DNA of 64,000 nucleotides, taken from assembly GCF_015706575.1 (NCBI RefSeq), contig NW_024037068.1, forward strand, positions 1,116,001-1,180,000, written 5' to 3'. Source of the stretch: Patiria miniata (taxonomy: Eukaryota > Echinodermata > Asteroidea > Valvatida > Asterinidae). Position numbers and translations under genes: made by a program. Below the pieces are notes generated by a model, which was given only the letters and a program-made list of their open reading frames with translations, ran no database searches and was not told where the DNA came from. This document shows, piece by piece, positions 49,901-57,309 of this stretch (position 1 is the stretch's first letter; each line of letters opens with the position of its first letter).

Positions 49901-52900
49901 AACAGACCCCTCCCTCAGCTTACCAGTTTGGAAATGGTAATACAAAGTTCCAGACTTTTTATTGTAAGTTTGCATTTCTTTCTTTGTGTTACAGATAAGC
50001 AGTTTCAAGCAACGGAGATGGCCAAAACTTTGGATCCTAATGAGTGGCAAGGAATTGTCGTCGTAGCCGGGGACGGGCTTGTCTATGAGGTAGGCGTAAT
50101 CAAATGTTTGCACTTTTTCATTTGTACCCAGCATTTAGAGAATTTGTTCATCATGATCGATCCATTCAAGCCTACAATCCCGGCCAATATGGTTGGGACA
50201 CTTCCTGAGCCTGCCACGGTCACCCACTCCCCCGCTCCCCCGGTCAATGTTGTTCTCTCCAGCTGATGGAGCACACACCGCGCAATGAGAGACAATATTG
50301 AACGGGGGCCGGGGGGTAAGGGGCCCAGCAAGATTTGGCCAGGATTGTAGCTTGACTAGTTGCCCCCAAAAAATTAAGGGGTGCGAGCAAGGGTGCCAAC
50401 AAGCAAGTTGACCAGCCCCACTATTAAGTTTGACCACTACAGCATTGGATCTCACACAGTTTACAAATGGTTTAGCTCAGACTTGTCAACTGTAATTTTT
50501 TCCTGTCCGAAATTCTTGAGTGTTGCACGGTGGGTAGGTACTTTACCGGTAGTTACAAATTTGAATTTTAGTCACAAACGTTAAATGAAGATTTTCAAAT
50601 AAAATTTGTAATAAAAAGCTGTATCCTGTCTGGATGATGCACACTTGCTTTTTCCCAGGATTGCAGCATTGCTTTGGGAGTGATCCTTGGCTACATGGCA
50701 TACAGGTTTATGGCTTCTGACTAGCGCCCTTTGAACAAAGACATTGACAAACTGGGGAACTGCCAACATACGGCTCAGTTGGTGGAGCACCAGAACAGTA
50801 GTCCAGAAGTCGCAGGTTCAAAGCCTGCTCCAGGACAATTCCGTAAATTCAGACGAACATGATGTCAGACCAGAGTTGTAATGACTCGAGTCAATGACTC
50901 GACTCGAGTCCGACTCGAGTCACAATTTTTGGCGACTCGACTCGACTCGAGTCCCGACGGGTAAATGACTCGACTCGACTCGAGTCACTGCGAGCAAATG
51001 ACTCGACTCGACTCGAGTCCCTCATTAGAATGACTCGACTGGACTCGAGGAAGGCTAATAAGACTCGAGTCCCAAAATAAAAACAAACCTTACTTGCGAA
51101 AAATATTTGCAATGACTTACGCTGCGCCGTTCGCGTTGCCAGTTTTTGTTCACGTCACGTTAATGTTCGCGAATAATGTACGTTTATATACAGCGGCAGT
51201 CTGTTTCCTTCCTCCATAATGAAACAACAAACATACACCGTGTCGCGGACTCCCACCTTGTGGTTCTATAGCATGTAATGCTAAACCCGGAACCAGACAT
51301 AAAACGCATTTCTCAATCCGTGGTTTCATCATTGGTTATCCGGCGATTTTGAAGTTCTTAGTGGAACGCTGGCTAAATTCATGTCCCGATTTCACAACAA
51401 CAAAAATGGATACGGACGGGCCCACCTTTAAATAATCAGAAACAGTTTTGTATAATGCAATTAGGTTTTAACGTTGTCGGCGATCAGCGAACAACAAAAT
51501 CTAGACCCGAAGCCAAACCAGTTATAAGACCGAAGTTTCACATCTTCTTATCTGTGACGTGAGCTAGCAATGGAAACTGTTGGTTGGGTACCATACAGCA
51601 TACTTTATGTCTTTGGATTTCCGTAATAGACTGGTGCCTTGTATTCTTTCTCTCTTGTGTTTGTTGCTTTTTATTGTAATTTAATGTTCAAATATTTGTG
51701 ACTCGAATTGACTCGAGCTAAATACTTGACTCGACTCGACTCGACTCAACCACACTCTGTGACTCGACTCGACTCGACTCGACCTTGTTGTCCTAATGAC
51801 TCGACTCGACTCGAGTCACTTCTTTAAAATGACTCGACTCGACTCGAGTCACAAAAATCATTGACTCGTTACAACTCTGTGTCAGACACCTTAATGAGCT
51901 GCTGTTGGAAAAGTGAATGCGATACATCACTAGTAGTAGGACATCTAATGCGTAGTAAAAAGTACAGCATGGTTTGAGGGGAAGTACTGGTAGTGGGAGT
52001 TACTGGTCCCAATTTTTGGTGCTACCAGAAAAAAATTACCGCAGGGCAGCGAGCTGGAACTCACCTGGATGACGTCACCTATCATGTTTACTTCCCAGCC
52101 GTGCGGCTGAATTGGCCAATGATGCGCTCCAATTTGATCATGAATATTTATGAGGTGTAGTAAAAATAAATTATACACCAAACTTAGGTACCACCACCCT
52201 AACGACCTTGTACATCGTGTGGTTGGACCTACCGTTATGTTGGATTTTACTGTCACTTTCTTTGTTCAACTTTAAAATAAAATAATTATTATTTTTACAT
52301 ACATGTACGTGTACTTGACATACATGTACCGGTATCAGTGACAAAAGCCTTACACTGATTTGAGGTAACGTAACGTGCAACAGGTTTGAGATAATTCAGA
52401 TTTTTAGCAGATTGGCTGTACTGACTATTAAACGTTGTCTTTGTGATTGTTTCTCAGGTTCTGAATGGCATGATGATGCATCAAGACCCATCGTCAGTCC
52501 TCAAAATCCCCATTGGTATCATACCGGCAGGCTCTGGCAATGCACTGTTTGCTGCAGTTATGTCCAAAACAGGGTAAGATACCGGTAGATCAAAACGTCT
52601 TTTTCCCAAATACATGTAGGCCATAACACCTAAGGCATGTTCACACTACCGTCTCGCCTGCCCATGTTGAAATCAACATGGGTCCACCATGAGTGAAACC
52701 TCATCCGATCGAACATGGGTCGACAAGGCATACCTCATACATGTTCATGATTGAGAGCCAAATTCTCACTGGGCCATTCACCATCACGTGCCAGCCGCTG
52801 TTTTTGCTGTGTACCAAGCGTGCACGCGAGTGTTCACGCACAGGGTAAATACGCATGCATAGAAGACTATGGCATGGGTTACCCGTGCAATAGTCCATTA

Positions 52901-54396
52901 CGCATGCGCGTTACGAAGCAATCGTGGAACTGTCGCATGCGTGGAACTGTCGCACGGATGTAGTACGCATCACACATGTAGCTATACACATGAAAAGATG
53001 GCAGCACATCTAAAAATGTTAATCAACAGTTTCCCGGTGTTTGACCTGGTTTCAACACAGAGATTGTGGATAGTGTCAAAAGGGCCTCTAGAAAGCTCTA
53101 TAAGAACTTGGGTCACATCTTGTTGAAACTGAAACCTTCTAGTGTTACACTCTTGCTGTGAGATGACTGGAAAGCAATCCTTTGCATTGCAGCCACCTTT
53201 TAATTGCATACTTTTGTTCCACACTGATTTGCATGAGCAGACCTCTTGTTCATTCTTTTTTGCTTAATGAAAACAACAAAACCACCTGAGAGATGGTTGC
53301 TGAGTGCCTAGCTAGAGTGTCTTGCGTCCATTGTATCCATTGCTTATTAAATTAATCTTTTTCCCCCCTTTCTTGTTAAAATACATGTAGAGAGCAATTG
53401 GCAAAACTTCCTCCTCTTCACGCAGCGTTTTTGCTCTGTAAGGGAGGTCACCACCCCATCGACCTGGTCTCCATCACCACCCCGATCCGTCACATTCATT
53501 CCTTCTTGGCCCTGACCTGGGGCATCATCGCCGACATCGACATTGAGAGTGAACGCTTCCGCTGGATGGGCAAGCCGCGATTCACCATCGGCACCATCAT
53601 CCGCGTTCTGAACCTGCGGCGTTATCACGGGGCGCTGTCCTACCTACCCGCGGAGAACCAAGAGCAGTACGAGCATCTCAGGATTCCAGCCGCCAAAAAG
53701 AAAGTCAAGAAACGTTTGCCGCGCCCCCATAGCACGATGGACACGACCTCTGAAGGCTTGGGCATTCCTAAAGCCCACCTGCCTCGATTCAGATCCTTAA
53801 ATGCCGATCTCTCCAAGATTGAAGCGGGGAATGGGCTAGCCTTCTCAGAAGAGTTCATCATGGAGGATGATGATGTAGGCAGTGATGATCCCGAAGCAAC
53901 TGAATCGAATCCGCTGCAAGCCAACGGATTTATACCTGGACCGAACCACCCTGGTAGTAGTAATCCTAGTTTAGAGCCATCCTCCCAATCCTCCTACCTA
54001 CCTCCAAAGGTAACTGACCCCCTCCCAGAAGGCTGGACCACTATTGAGGGGGATTTTGTGGGCATTCTTTTGACCTACATGTCCCACATTGCCGTGGATG
54101 TAGAAGTCTGGCCGCGCCGGAAGTTTGACGAGGGCGTCATCAGCATTCAGTTCATGCATTTCCCGCAGTCGCGTCGGAACATGGTAGAGTTTGTGAATGC
54201 CATACAGACGGGTAGGCACCTGACCCTGCCTTTCACTCGGTCACTCTTTGTCAAAGCGTTCCGTCTGGTGCCGCTCACGAAGCCAGGTATTCTCACCGTA
54301 GACGGGGAAGTTATAGAGTACGGTCCGGTTCAGGGCGAAGTACTGTCCAACAAACCGCATATCATTATCCCAACTGACCAATTTCAAAGCACATAA
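24064..54396 (+). CDS. SPHK: Sphingosine kinase (SPHK2-like), 5 coding exons, 619 aa (whole gene span)
   Basis: Exons 24064-24556, 44207-44356, 49995-50089, 52458-52573 and 53391-54396 join through GT-AG introns to 1860 nt. The enzyme phosphorylates sphingosine to sphingosine-1-phosphate with ATP, a lipid second messenger. Visible family blocks in order: an N-terminal region like that of SPHK2 (residues 25-160); nucleotide-binding block KLLVLVNPASGRRKG (176-190); AGDGLVYEVLNG (239-250) with the expected catalytic Asp241; IPAGSGNALFAAV (268-280); WGIIADIDIESERFR (328-342), whose acidic residues are expected to contact the sphingosine head group; and a C-terminal lobe from DPLPEGW to DGEVIEYGPVQGEV. 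A linker of about 115 residues with a basic KKKVKKR at 387-393 separates the last two blocks, as in SPHK2. The ATP loop reads SGRRKG rather than the usual GGKGK-like sequence. Intron 1 is 19.65 kb. Confidence 0.96.
24557..25343. other. Start of SPHK intron 1, nothing identified
   Basis: AT-rich intronic DNA with a C-run at 24697-24709. No exon or bounded element seen. Confidence 0.5.
25344..25752 (+). mobile_element. TTAA-flanked MITE family B, copy 2
   Basis: TTAA (25340-25343), then CCCTAACCGCCCTGAATCC ... GGGAGTTGGGG, then TTAA (25753-25756). Collinear with 14675-15044 plus ~40 extra bases near 25425. SPHK intron 1. Confidence 0.82.
25872..26460. repeat. ATA microsatellite and dispersed-repeat fragment
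   Basis: An (ATA)n run at 25873-25904 precedes CAGTTCTTATATAGCGCATA ... TATGCGCTT. The phrase CTTATATAGCGCA recurs at 44648. It is probably the 3' part of an old SINE/LINE. No intact frame. Confidence 0.45.
26461..26999. other. Intronic DNA, C-run at 26924-26937
   Basis: No exon or bounded repeat supported in this part of SPHK intron 1. Confidence 0.4.
27000..27060 (+). mobile_element. Minimal derivative of MITE family B
   Basis: CCCTAACAGTCCTGAATCC ... GGGAGTTAGGG in only ~61 bp: both family B ends with the middle deleted. The same short form, reversed, is at 43173-43234, sharing ATTTTAATA, GATTTTGCACACCC and ends. Confidence 0.65.
27065..27425. repeat. Inverted-repeat region with AACCCGGGTT/CAGGGTTG motifs
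   Basis: Repeated motifs CTCAACCCGGGT, ACTCGGGTTGAAAATCCC, GGCAGGGTTGAG, ACGCAGGGTTGAAAAC and TTTTTAACCCTGTGTCAATC pair across the region, with TTTCACACTT / AAGTGTGAAA in the arms. This looks like a foldback element; ends not fixed. Confidence 0.5.
27426..29299. other. Intronic DNA, C-run at 27520-27540
   Basis: SPHK intron 1. No exon or bounded element could be supported. Confidence 0.4.
29304..29771 (+). mobile_element. piggyBac-like MITE family C, intact copy
   Basis: TTAA (29300-29303), then CCCTAAAAGGGCCAGGGC ... GCCCTTTTAGGG, then TTAA (29772-29775). 468 bp, non-coding, with an internal triplicated GATCGATGGCCAA (29670-29698). A second copy, broken, is at 45138-45400. Confidence 0.85.
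29776..30380. other. Intronic DNA, nothing identified
   Basis: SPHK intron 1; no supported feature apart from short CTGGAAAAA repetition near 30160-30230. Confidence 0.35.
30400..30560. repeat. Dispersed repeat 'GCCTTGCTCCTGAG', copy 1
   Basis: TTTAATTTCCA ... CCTTGCTCCTGAGTGCCACC ... TATGAGCGCGTATTT ... GGAACC matches 43715-43870 in order. Type unknown. Confidence 0.5.
31087..31570 (-). mobile_element. TTAA-flanked MITE family A, copy 4 (reversed)
   Basis: TTAA, then AGCTATAGTCCATCATTTGC ... GCAAATGATGGACTATAGCT-like right end (ACAAATGATGGACTATAGCT), then TTAA. Near-perfect 20-bp ends; interior is the reverse complement of 8507-9073. 484 bp. SPHK intron 1. Confidence 0.82.
31575..33118. 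other. Intronic DNA, nothing identified
   Basis: No exon or bounded element supported in this part of SPHK intron 1. Confidence 0.4.
33123..33691. mobile_element. TTAA-flanked element 'AGGGGCACTAGGTCCTG'
   Basis: TTAA, then AGGGGCACTAGGTCCTG on the left; CCAGGACGCAGTGTCCCT, then TTAA on the right. About 570 bp with no credible transposase. It differs from piggyBac ends in starting with AGG. Confidence 0.75.
33696..34984. other. Intronic DNA, nothing identified
   Basis: Low-complexity T/A runs (34672-34698, 34783-34796). No supported feature. Confidence 0.4.
35085..35252. mobile_element. Foldback family F, copy 4
   Basis: ACAAATAGGGCCTATTGAGTGGC ... AGGAGGAATATTAT pairs with ATAATATTCCTCC ... 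GCCACTCAATATTTGT around CACAAGGCGAAATC. The preceding 34985-35084 matches 15790-15930 (AAGGGGT.GTTT, ACCAATTTTGTA.TGAAATTG, TATAAAACAAATA). Confidence 0.7.
35625..36216 (+). repeat. Tandem duplication, unit 1 (~592 bp)
   Basis: From AAATTGAAATCGCCCAAGC to GTCAGTACAACTTGGTA. Unit 2 follows almost immediately with only scattered substitutions and small indels. Contains TGAACAGGCTTTGAACCTGC, a tRNA-like box B on the minus strand. Confidence 0.9.
36218..36813 (+). repeat. Tandem duplication, unit 2 (~596 bp)
   Basis: Collinear repeat of 35625-36216, offset about 593. Differences include ATGTAC insertions (e.g. 36400) and GTATACATC to GTTTACACC. The high identity implies a recent duplication. Confidence 0.9.
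36814..37457. other. Intronic DNA, nothing identified
   Basis: AT-rich; short direct repeat TTTGATACAGTATTA (37232-37264). No other feature. Confidence 0.4.
37458..38437. mobile_element. Long-TIR element (~980 bp, arms ~130 bp)
   Basis: Left arm 37458-37592 and right arm 38309-38437 are inverted: ATCTATATATATAAGAGAGA / TCTTATATAGAT, CTCGGCCTCCGAGA / TCTCGGAGGCCGAG, GCTCCACGTCCGTGGAAAAA / TTTTTCCACGGACGTGGAGC. The middle shows no transposase. SPHK intron 1. Confidence 0.8.
38605..38896 (+). repeat. Local tandem duplication, unit 1 (~291 bp)
   Basis: ACTGCCTCACAAAATGCCAA ... GTTGCCATGGTACATAATTA ... GGGGAC ... C-runs ... CTTCCCCGAATAAAAA ... AGCTGATTCAAT. Repeated at 38897. Confidence 0.8.
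38897..39206 (+). repeat. Local tandem duplication, unit 2
   Basis: Same order of motifs as unit 1, with a longer C-run, an (AC)n run at 39022-39041 and a ~5-bp ATGTA gain near 39155. Confidence 0.8.
39207..40086. other. Intronic DNA, nothing identified
   Basis: No exon or bounded repeat supported in this part of SPHK intron 1. Confidence 0.4.
40087..40386. mobile_element. MITE 'CCACACTAATGGGCC', ~300 bp
   Basis: GGGCAATTCCACACTAATGG and inverted GGCCCATTAGTGTGGGCATT bound an AT-rich interior. The ends match with one or two offsets. Confidence 0.65.
40440..41596. mobile_element. GATC-rich TIR element 'CGTTCCCACTTG'
   Basis: Outer ends GCGTTCCCACTTGAATTGG and, inverted at 41569-41593, CCCGTTCCCACTTGATCCACC. 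Subterminal arrays repeat GGATCAGATCCACC, GGATCCGGCAATTGCCGGAT and variants: three on the left (40470-40555), more than ten on the right (41330-41580). Interior non-coding. SPHK intron 1. Confidence 0.75.
41597..42201. other. Intronic DNA, nothing identified
   Basis: No exon or bounded repeat supported. Confidence 0.35.
42202..42476. mobile_element. MITE 'GTGGGTCATTCTATAAATT', ~275 bp
   Basis: GTGGGTCATTCTATAAATTT then GGGGTCCA on the left pairs with TGGACCCTCAATTTATAGAA then TATAACCCAC on the right. Interior non-coding. Confidence 0.7.
42477..43168. other. Intronic DNA, nothing identified
   Basis: No exon or bounded repeat supported. Confidence 0.35.
43173..43234 (-). mobile_element. Minimal derivative of MITE family B, reversed
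   Basis: TTAA, then CCCTACTCCCTATGGGTGTG ... GAGGATTCAGGACTGTTAG. The reverse complement of the 27000-27060 copy. Confidence 0.65.
43555..44045. repeat. G/C homopolymer-rich region with dispersed repeat
   Basis: G-runs at 43574-43583 and 43700-43712 and long C-runs at 43961-43972 and 43988-44042, broken by two CACCACTCCACTCCCCTCC units. 43715-43870 is the second copy of the repeat at 30400-30560. Confidence 0.6.
44207..44356 (+). CDS. SPHK: SPHK coding exon 2 (residues 165-214)
   Basis: Acceptor TTTTTCTCTGCAG, then ATATTTCAGCTGC. The split codon G|AT gives D165. It encodes the first half of the nucleotide-binding lobe: RKLLVLVNPASGRRKGVQIF, then EAELDYDLVVT-like sequence (DAELDYDLVVT). Donor ACAA|GTAAGC, phase 1. 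Confidence 0.95.
44625..45060. repeat. Composite SINE-like repeat
   Basis: AATAATAATACCAGAGTCTT then ATATAGCGCACATACCGG, ACTCAAGGCGCTGTCAATTA, and later CGTCCCATCCGAAGGACGAA with AAAGTGCCTTGCTCAAGAGC. These blocks recur at 25890 and 16300. Boundaries uncertain. SPHK intron 2. Confidence 0.5.
45138..45402 (+). mobile_element. piggyBac-like MITE family C, truncated copy
   Basis: CCTAACCAAAAGGGCC, C-run, TCAACTTTTTCC ... GATACCAAAAACATAAAA ... GGGGTTGCCGCG ... TAATTAGCCATAATTCCAAA matches the first ~290 bp of 29304-29771. The right third is missing and an hAT-type element follows at once. Confidence 0.75.
45415..45600. mobile_element. hAT-type MITE with perfect 8-bp target duplication
   Basis: ACTGACAG (45407-45414), then CAGTGGCAAAGGGGGAGG ... 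AAGCCCGGCTACGCGCCTG, then ACTGACAG (45601-45608). An 8-bp duplication with CAG...CTG ends is the hAT signature. 186 bp. Confidence 0.82.
45609..46734. other. Intronic DNA, TACATGTA-rich
   Basis: SPHK intron 2; palindromic words (GTACATGTAC, ACCGGTAC) cluster at 46285-46370. No exon or bounded repeat. Confidence 0.4.
46735..47124. mobile_element. Probable hAT-type element with G/C runs
   Basis: GTGGTGGCATAGGCGAATCC with a long G-run, a C-run at 46794-46813, and the right end GACCGTGCTACGCCACTG. The right end is the usual CAGTGGCGTAGCACGGTC terminus reversed. The left end is degraded and no target duplication is visible. Confidence 0.5.
47125..48297. other. Intronic DNA, nothing identified
   Basis: No exon or bounded repeat supported in SPHK intron 2. 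Confidence 0.4.
48298..49313. mobile_element. Long-TIR element (~1016 bp, arms ~180-190 bp)
   Basis: Left arm 48298-48487 and right arm 49137-49313 are inverted throughout: GTGATAATGTTGTTCCCAAG / CTTGGGAACAACATTATCAC, TACCGGTAAATGATTTCTTC / GAAGAAATCATTTACCGGTA, AAATGTAGGGACAACCATGC / GCATGGTTGTCCCTACATTT. The 650-bp middle shows no credible protein. SPHK intron 2. Confidence 0.85.
49314..49994. other. End of SPHK intron 2, nothing identified
   Basis: Only the polypyrimidine/acceptor region before exon 3 (near 49975-49994) is recognisable. Confidence 0.4.
49995..50089 (+). CDS. SPHK: SPHK coding exon 3 (residues 215-246)
   Basis: Acceptor TTTGTGTTACAG before ATAAGCAGTTTC. Encodes NKQFQATEMAKTLDPNEWQG and IVVVAGDGLVYE, containing the catalytic Asp241 in AGDG. 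Donor GAG|GTAGGC, phase 0. Confidence 0.94.
50760..50840 (+). repeat. tRNA-like SINE fragment
   Basis: ACGGCTCAGTTGGTGGAGCA (box A-like) and CGCAGGTTCAAAGCCTGC (box B with a paired T-arm), 53 bp apart. No full cloverleaf could be closed, so it is not called a tRNA gene. SPHK intron 3. Confidence 0.55.
50871..51879. mobile_element. hAT-type element with GACTC arrays, 1009 bp
   Basis: TGTCAGAC duplicated exactly at 50863-50870 and 51880-51887. Ends CAGAGTTGTAATGACTCGAG / GACTCGTTACAACTCTG. About 200 bp at the left and 180 bp at the right consist of (GACTC)(GACTC)GAGTC clusters separated by short spacers. The ~600-bp middle has no transposase. The perfect duplication indicates a relatively recent insertion in SPHK intron 3. 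Confidence 0.9.
51955..52175. mobile_element. Degraded relative of foldback family F
   Basis: GTAGTAAAAAGTACAGCATG then GTTTGAGGGGAAGTACTGG, and TGAATATTTATGAGGTGTAG then TAAAAATAA, resemble the ends found at 17905 and 18577. The inverted arms are mostly lost. SPHK intron 3. Confidence 0.45.
52458..52573 (+). CDS. SPHK: SPHK coding exon 4 (residues 247-285)
   Basis: Acceptor TTGTTTCTCAG before GTTCTGAATGGC. Encodes VLNGMMMHQDPSSVLKIPIG and IIPAGSGNALFAAVMSKTG. Donor ACAGG|GTAAGA, phase 2. Confidence 0.94.
52705..53055. mobile_element. Partial copy of the TATACCTCATACAT element
   Basis: CATACCTCATACATGTTCAT ... CAAGCGTGCACG ... GTAAATACG ... TACGCATCACACATG ... AAAATGTTAATCAACA is the reversed counterpart of 18300-18597. 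SPHK intron 4. Confidence 0.6.
53391..54396 (+). CDS. SPHK: SPHK coding exon 5 (residues 285-619, stop)
   Basis: Acceptor ATACATGTAG, then AGAGCAATTGGC. The completed GGA codon is followed by EQLAKLPPLHAAFLLCKGG. It carries the sphingosine-binding block, a serine/proline/acidic linker and the C-terminal beta-sandwich, and ends at TAA 54394-54396. Single long terminal exon of 1006 nt. Confidence 0.96.
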
Positions 54397-55024
54397 TGAC
54401 CAAAAAAGCTTAGACAGACTTTCGTGACGTCACAATTTGAGTGCCAGTCAGCTGATGTCTGCGCACGTTATGTGTACATGTATAGCCTATTGCGCACTGC
54501 TTGCGACGCCCTTCTGACGTAACAATTACATGTGAGACACAGTGATTGTGACGTCATGAAAATCTTAACTTGGATTGTGACGTCATGAAAAAGATAATTT
54601 TGTATACACAATTATAGTGTAGCTGATCATCAAAAATGTTAGTCATGTTAGTAGCCAAGCATTATATTTTCAGCAAGATATTGTAAATGTGCATGCATTA
54701 CATTGAACCTTTACGTTGTTGGGGTTCACAAGCAACTACATGTATGTCTGCCCACTAATGTGCTGTTAGTGGCAAATGGCAATGAAATGTCTTAGGAAAT
54801 GCATTACAACATGTATGTTTGTGTGCAAAAATGTGAAGTAAATCTACTTTTTGAGCAAAGCCTTTCGGTTGCTACATTATGTCATGGTGATCACTGTATT
54901 GCAAGATGAAATGTACATGCGGGCAGAATTTGCTTGCTGGTGCAAAATTTATGTATTCACTTCTTTACTTTGTATACACCTGTAAATTGTACATTAATTT
55001 ATAAAAATCTTGATCCATCCACTG

Positions 55025-55030
55025 ATTAAA
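55025..55030 (+). promoter_or_regulatory. Candidate SPHK polyadenylation signal (ATTAAA)
   Basis: ATTAAA lies 629 bp past the SPHK stop and just before a transposon at 55064. Two AATAAA hexamers at 56658 and 56677 are alternatives. The choice cannot be made without transcripts. Confidence 0.25.
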
Positions 55031-55063
55031 TTCTTGGCTTCATTTACCCACACTCTCTGTTAA

Positions 55064-55302
55064 CCAGTTCGCGTCGGGATTATTTTGGCATGATCGGAGC
55101 CAGGCATGGGATTGGTTTCCATGAAGCTCGATGCCGGACGGGTCATCTGCAGGTAGCACACCCTGATATTTCCGACCTCGCTCGCTGCGAGCAGGTCGCT
55201 GACGGATATTTTGCCGGCCTCGCTCGTCGCGGGTTTATCAGTCATGCAATCTGAATTTCGGAAAAACTTGTGCGTGTATACACGTCCTCCGGCTCGAACT
55301 GG
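55064..55302 (+). mobile_element. TTAA-flanked MITE family G, copy 1
   Basis: TTAA (55060-55063), then CCAGTTCGCGTCGGGATTA ... GTCCTCCGGCTCGAACTGG, then TTAA (55303-55306). 239 bp, with an internal CGACCTCGCTCGCTGCGAGC palindrome. Lies in or just after the SPHK 3' untranslated region. Confidence 0.8.
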
Positions 55303-55554
55303 TTAAGTACATGTACCACCATATAATTTGGCGGAAAGAATGAAGTCTACGCAGTGAGACCCAGAATGACAACACTTGGTCGAAAGATTGTCGGGGTTTT
55401 TTTGAGAAACAAAATGCAGCTTTTTTATAAGATGAATTTTGCGTCAGAGAGATGTAAATTGTATATTGAGTTTTTTACCCTTCGCTGATGTATTTTATGA
55501 ACACTCTTTACTCAGTGTTGTTCGAGGGATTGCGAGAAAAAAATTCACAAGCTT

Positions 55555-55632
55555 ATTCGGATGGGACTTGCACCCACGACCTCCTGCTTACTAGTGAAGA
55601 CGTCTTACCACTCGACCACCGAGCTTGCTGGG
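55555..55632 (-). repeat. tRNA-like sequence (SINE remnant)
   Basis: Minus strand: GCTCGGTGGTCGAGTGGTAA (box A-like), GGTCGTGGGTGCAAGTCC (box B-like). The acceptor stem does not pair and the anticodon arm is poor, so it is more likely a SINE than a working tRNA. Confidence 0.45.
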
Positions 55633-55639
55633 ATCGGTT

Positions 55640-57072
55640 GGCTGGTTCGAGTCTGATGTAGCAGCGGGTACGAGAATCAAACTTTGTGAGACAGTATTTT
55701 TGAAGAACTGTATCGCAAGCTCTCGGACAGTGTTTATAAAATACTTTGGCAAAGGGCCAAAAAAAACACCTCAAAATAAAATACATTCTAACTGATAGTA
55801 ATAACAATTTCAGTATTCCTTTTCCTTGTATTCTTGTACATTTCCCTTTAATTTTAATCAGGAAATGACAGACAAAAATTTGCGGAGTTGTCACAGAAAG
55901 CTGACTTGAAAACTCTAACATAAATATTTTGGAAATACTGTCTGCCTAAAGTGCAAAATAGAAACGGGGAATATGAACCACAGTGCAGAGTTTGATAAAA
56001 CGTGAGTATATGTATGCTTGCAGGTTAAGAGTTGGTTTAGAAGTGTACAATTTAGGAATGCCTATATCTTTCAGATCGAAATCAAAGAAGAGGGTACAGT
56101 AAAAGTCAGTAGGTGTCACACTTAGAAGTTAAGATTTGTTTTTGTTGCGAAAAAAAGTCTTTGGGTCCTTGAAGATTGTGTTAGAAAGTTTGTTTTGAAT
56201 TGTTTGAATACAGTGTTTACATGTTTTTTTGTGTTCCAAAGTGAATTTTTTTTTAAAGATTCTGGACGATATTTGTATAAATAAGCAAGAATTTACTGTG
56301 ATTGAAAACTAGAAAATTGTCCTATTTACTTGACTTCAGCAGTGGTGGAATTGAAGTACATTTTATGCAATTGTAACGCATTAGCTCAAACGGGCAGTAG
56401 GAATATTAAAGATATTGAAATAAGTGTTGAGATATGTTTGGTTATTTATTATGGAAATCTCTATGCACTATTTAAGAAATAATGTGTTACAACGTATGTA
56501 TTAAAGGGAATTTGGGGGAAGAACTTAAAGTATATAAGGTAATCTGTGTTTATATTTTTTACAAGGTCCATTTCGATATGATTCCAACGCTTACTTCATT
56601 GATCAATGTCAAAGTAAAACATACACATCCAAATCACACAGGGGTGCAGTAACTTTAAATAAAAAGGGCATCTTTAAATAAAACCTACTTAGTTCAACGT
56701 ACATCTTATACATTTCTTTGTCGACTTCTTTGTTCAACCTGATATCGAATACAAGCGAACCAATTTGGTTTTCTTATTGTGGTTTGAGGATTTGTATCCA
56801 ACAGAGATGATCTGATCTGAAGACGTGTGATGTTTACAGGTTCACCCTTTCACTGAATGTACATGCAGAACCTACATGTACCGAATCATTCTCAAGGGTT
56901 CTGGTAAAAAGTTGGCCTGTTGTGGCTGGTCCAGTGGCTGTGTCGTAATCAAGTCATCACAAGCCATCACAAGCCGCCACAAGCCAACGGCTTTCCTTTC
57001 ATTACAACTGAAAGTAACTTGTGACCTGGCTAATGACTTGTGATTGATTTGTGATGCCCTTGTGATTAACTC
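55640..57072. other. SPHK downstream region, nothing coding
   Basis: Two AATAAA hexamers (56658, 56677) could end a long SPHK transcript. CACAAGCC-type repeats appear at 56955-57060. Confidence 0.4.
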
Positions 57073-57265
57073 AATAGACCTACAAATAAGATCTAATGAC
57101 GTCACGCTTTGTTTAGACATGCGACGCCCATGCTAATGTCTTGGGAATCATGTGTCTGCGCTTTCCTAAGAGAGCCATGTGGGACGCGTCGAACCTGGCT
57201 CTCAGGAAAGGGCGCAAGTAAACAAAGTGTGACGTCATTAGGTCTTGGGTCCATTTCAACTCTGG
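57073..57265. mobile_element. Foldback 'CCTAATGACGTCAC', unit 1
   Basis: TCTAATGACGTCACGCTTTG with GCGCTTTCCTAAGAGAGCCA pairs with TGGCTCTCAGGAAAGGGCGC and CAAAGTGTGACGTCATTAGG. Followed 45 bp later by a second copy. Confidence 0.75.
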
Positions 57266-57309
57266 TGAGTTTAGAGACTTGTGATGTACAGTGTGTACTT
57301 GTGATTAAC

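Noticed and set aside
50891..51112. Minus-strand frame with repeated DSSRVES peptide
   Set aside because: It is a translation of the GACTC/GAGTC array in the hAT-type element, not a protein repeat domain.
53347..53628. 93-codon frame antisense to SPHK exon 5, and 53640-53924
   Set aside because: Shadows of the GC-rich terminal SPHK exon.
55555..55632. Candidate tRNA gene on the minus strand
   Set aside because: Box A and B are present but the acceptor and anticodon stems do not pair properly; a SINE remnant is more likely.
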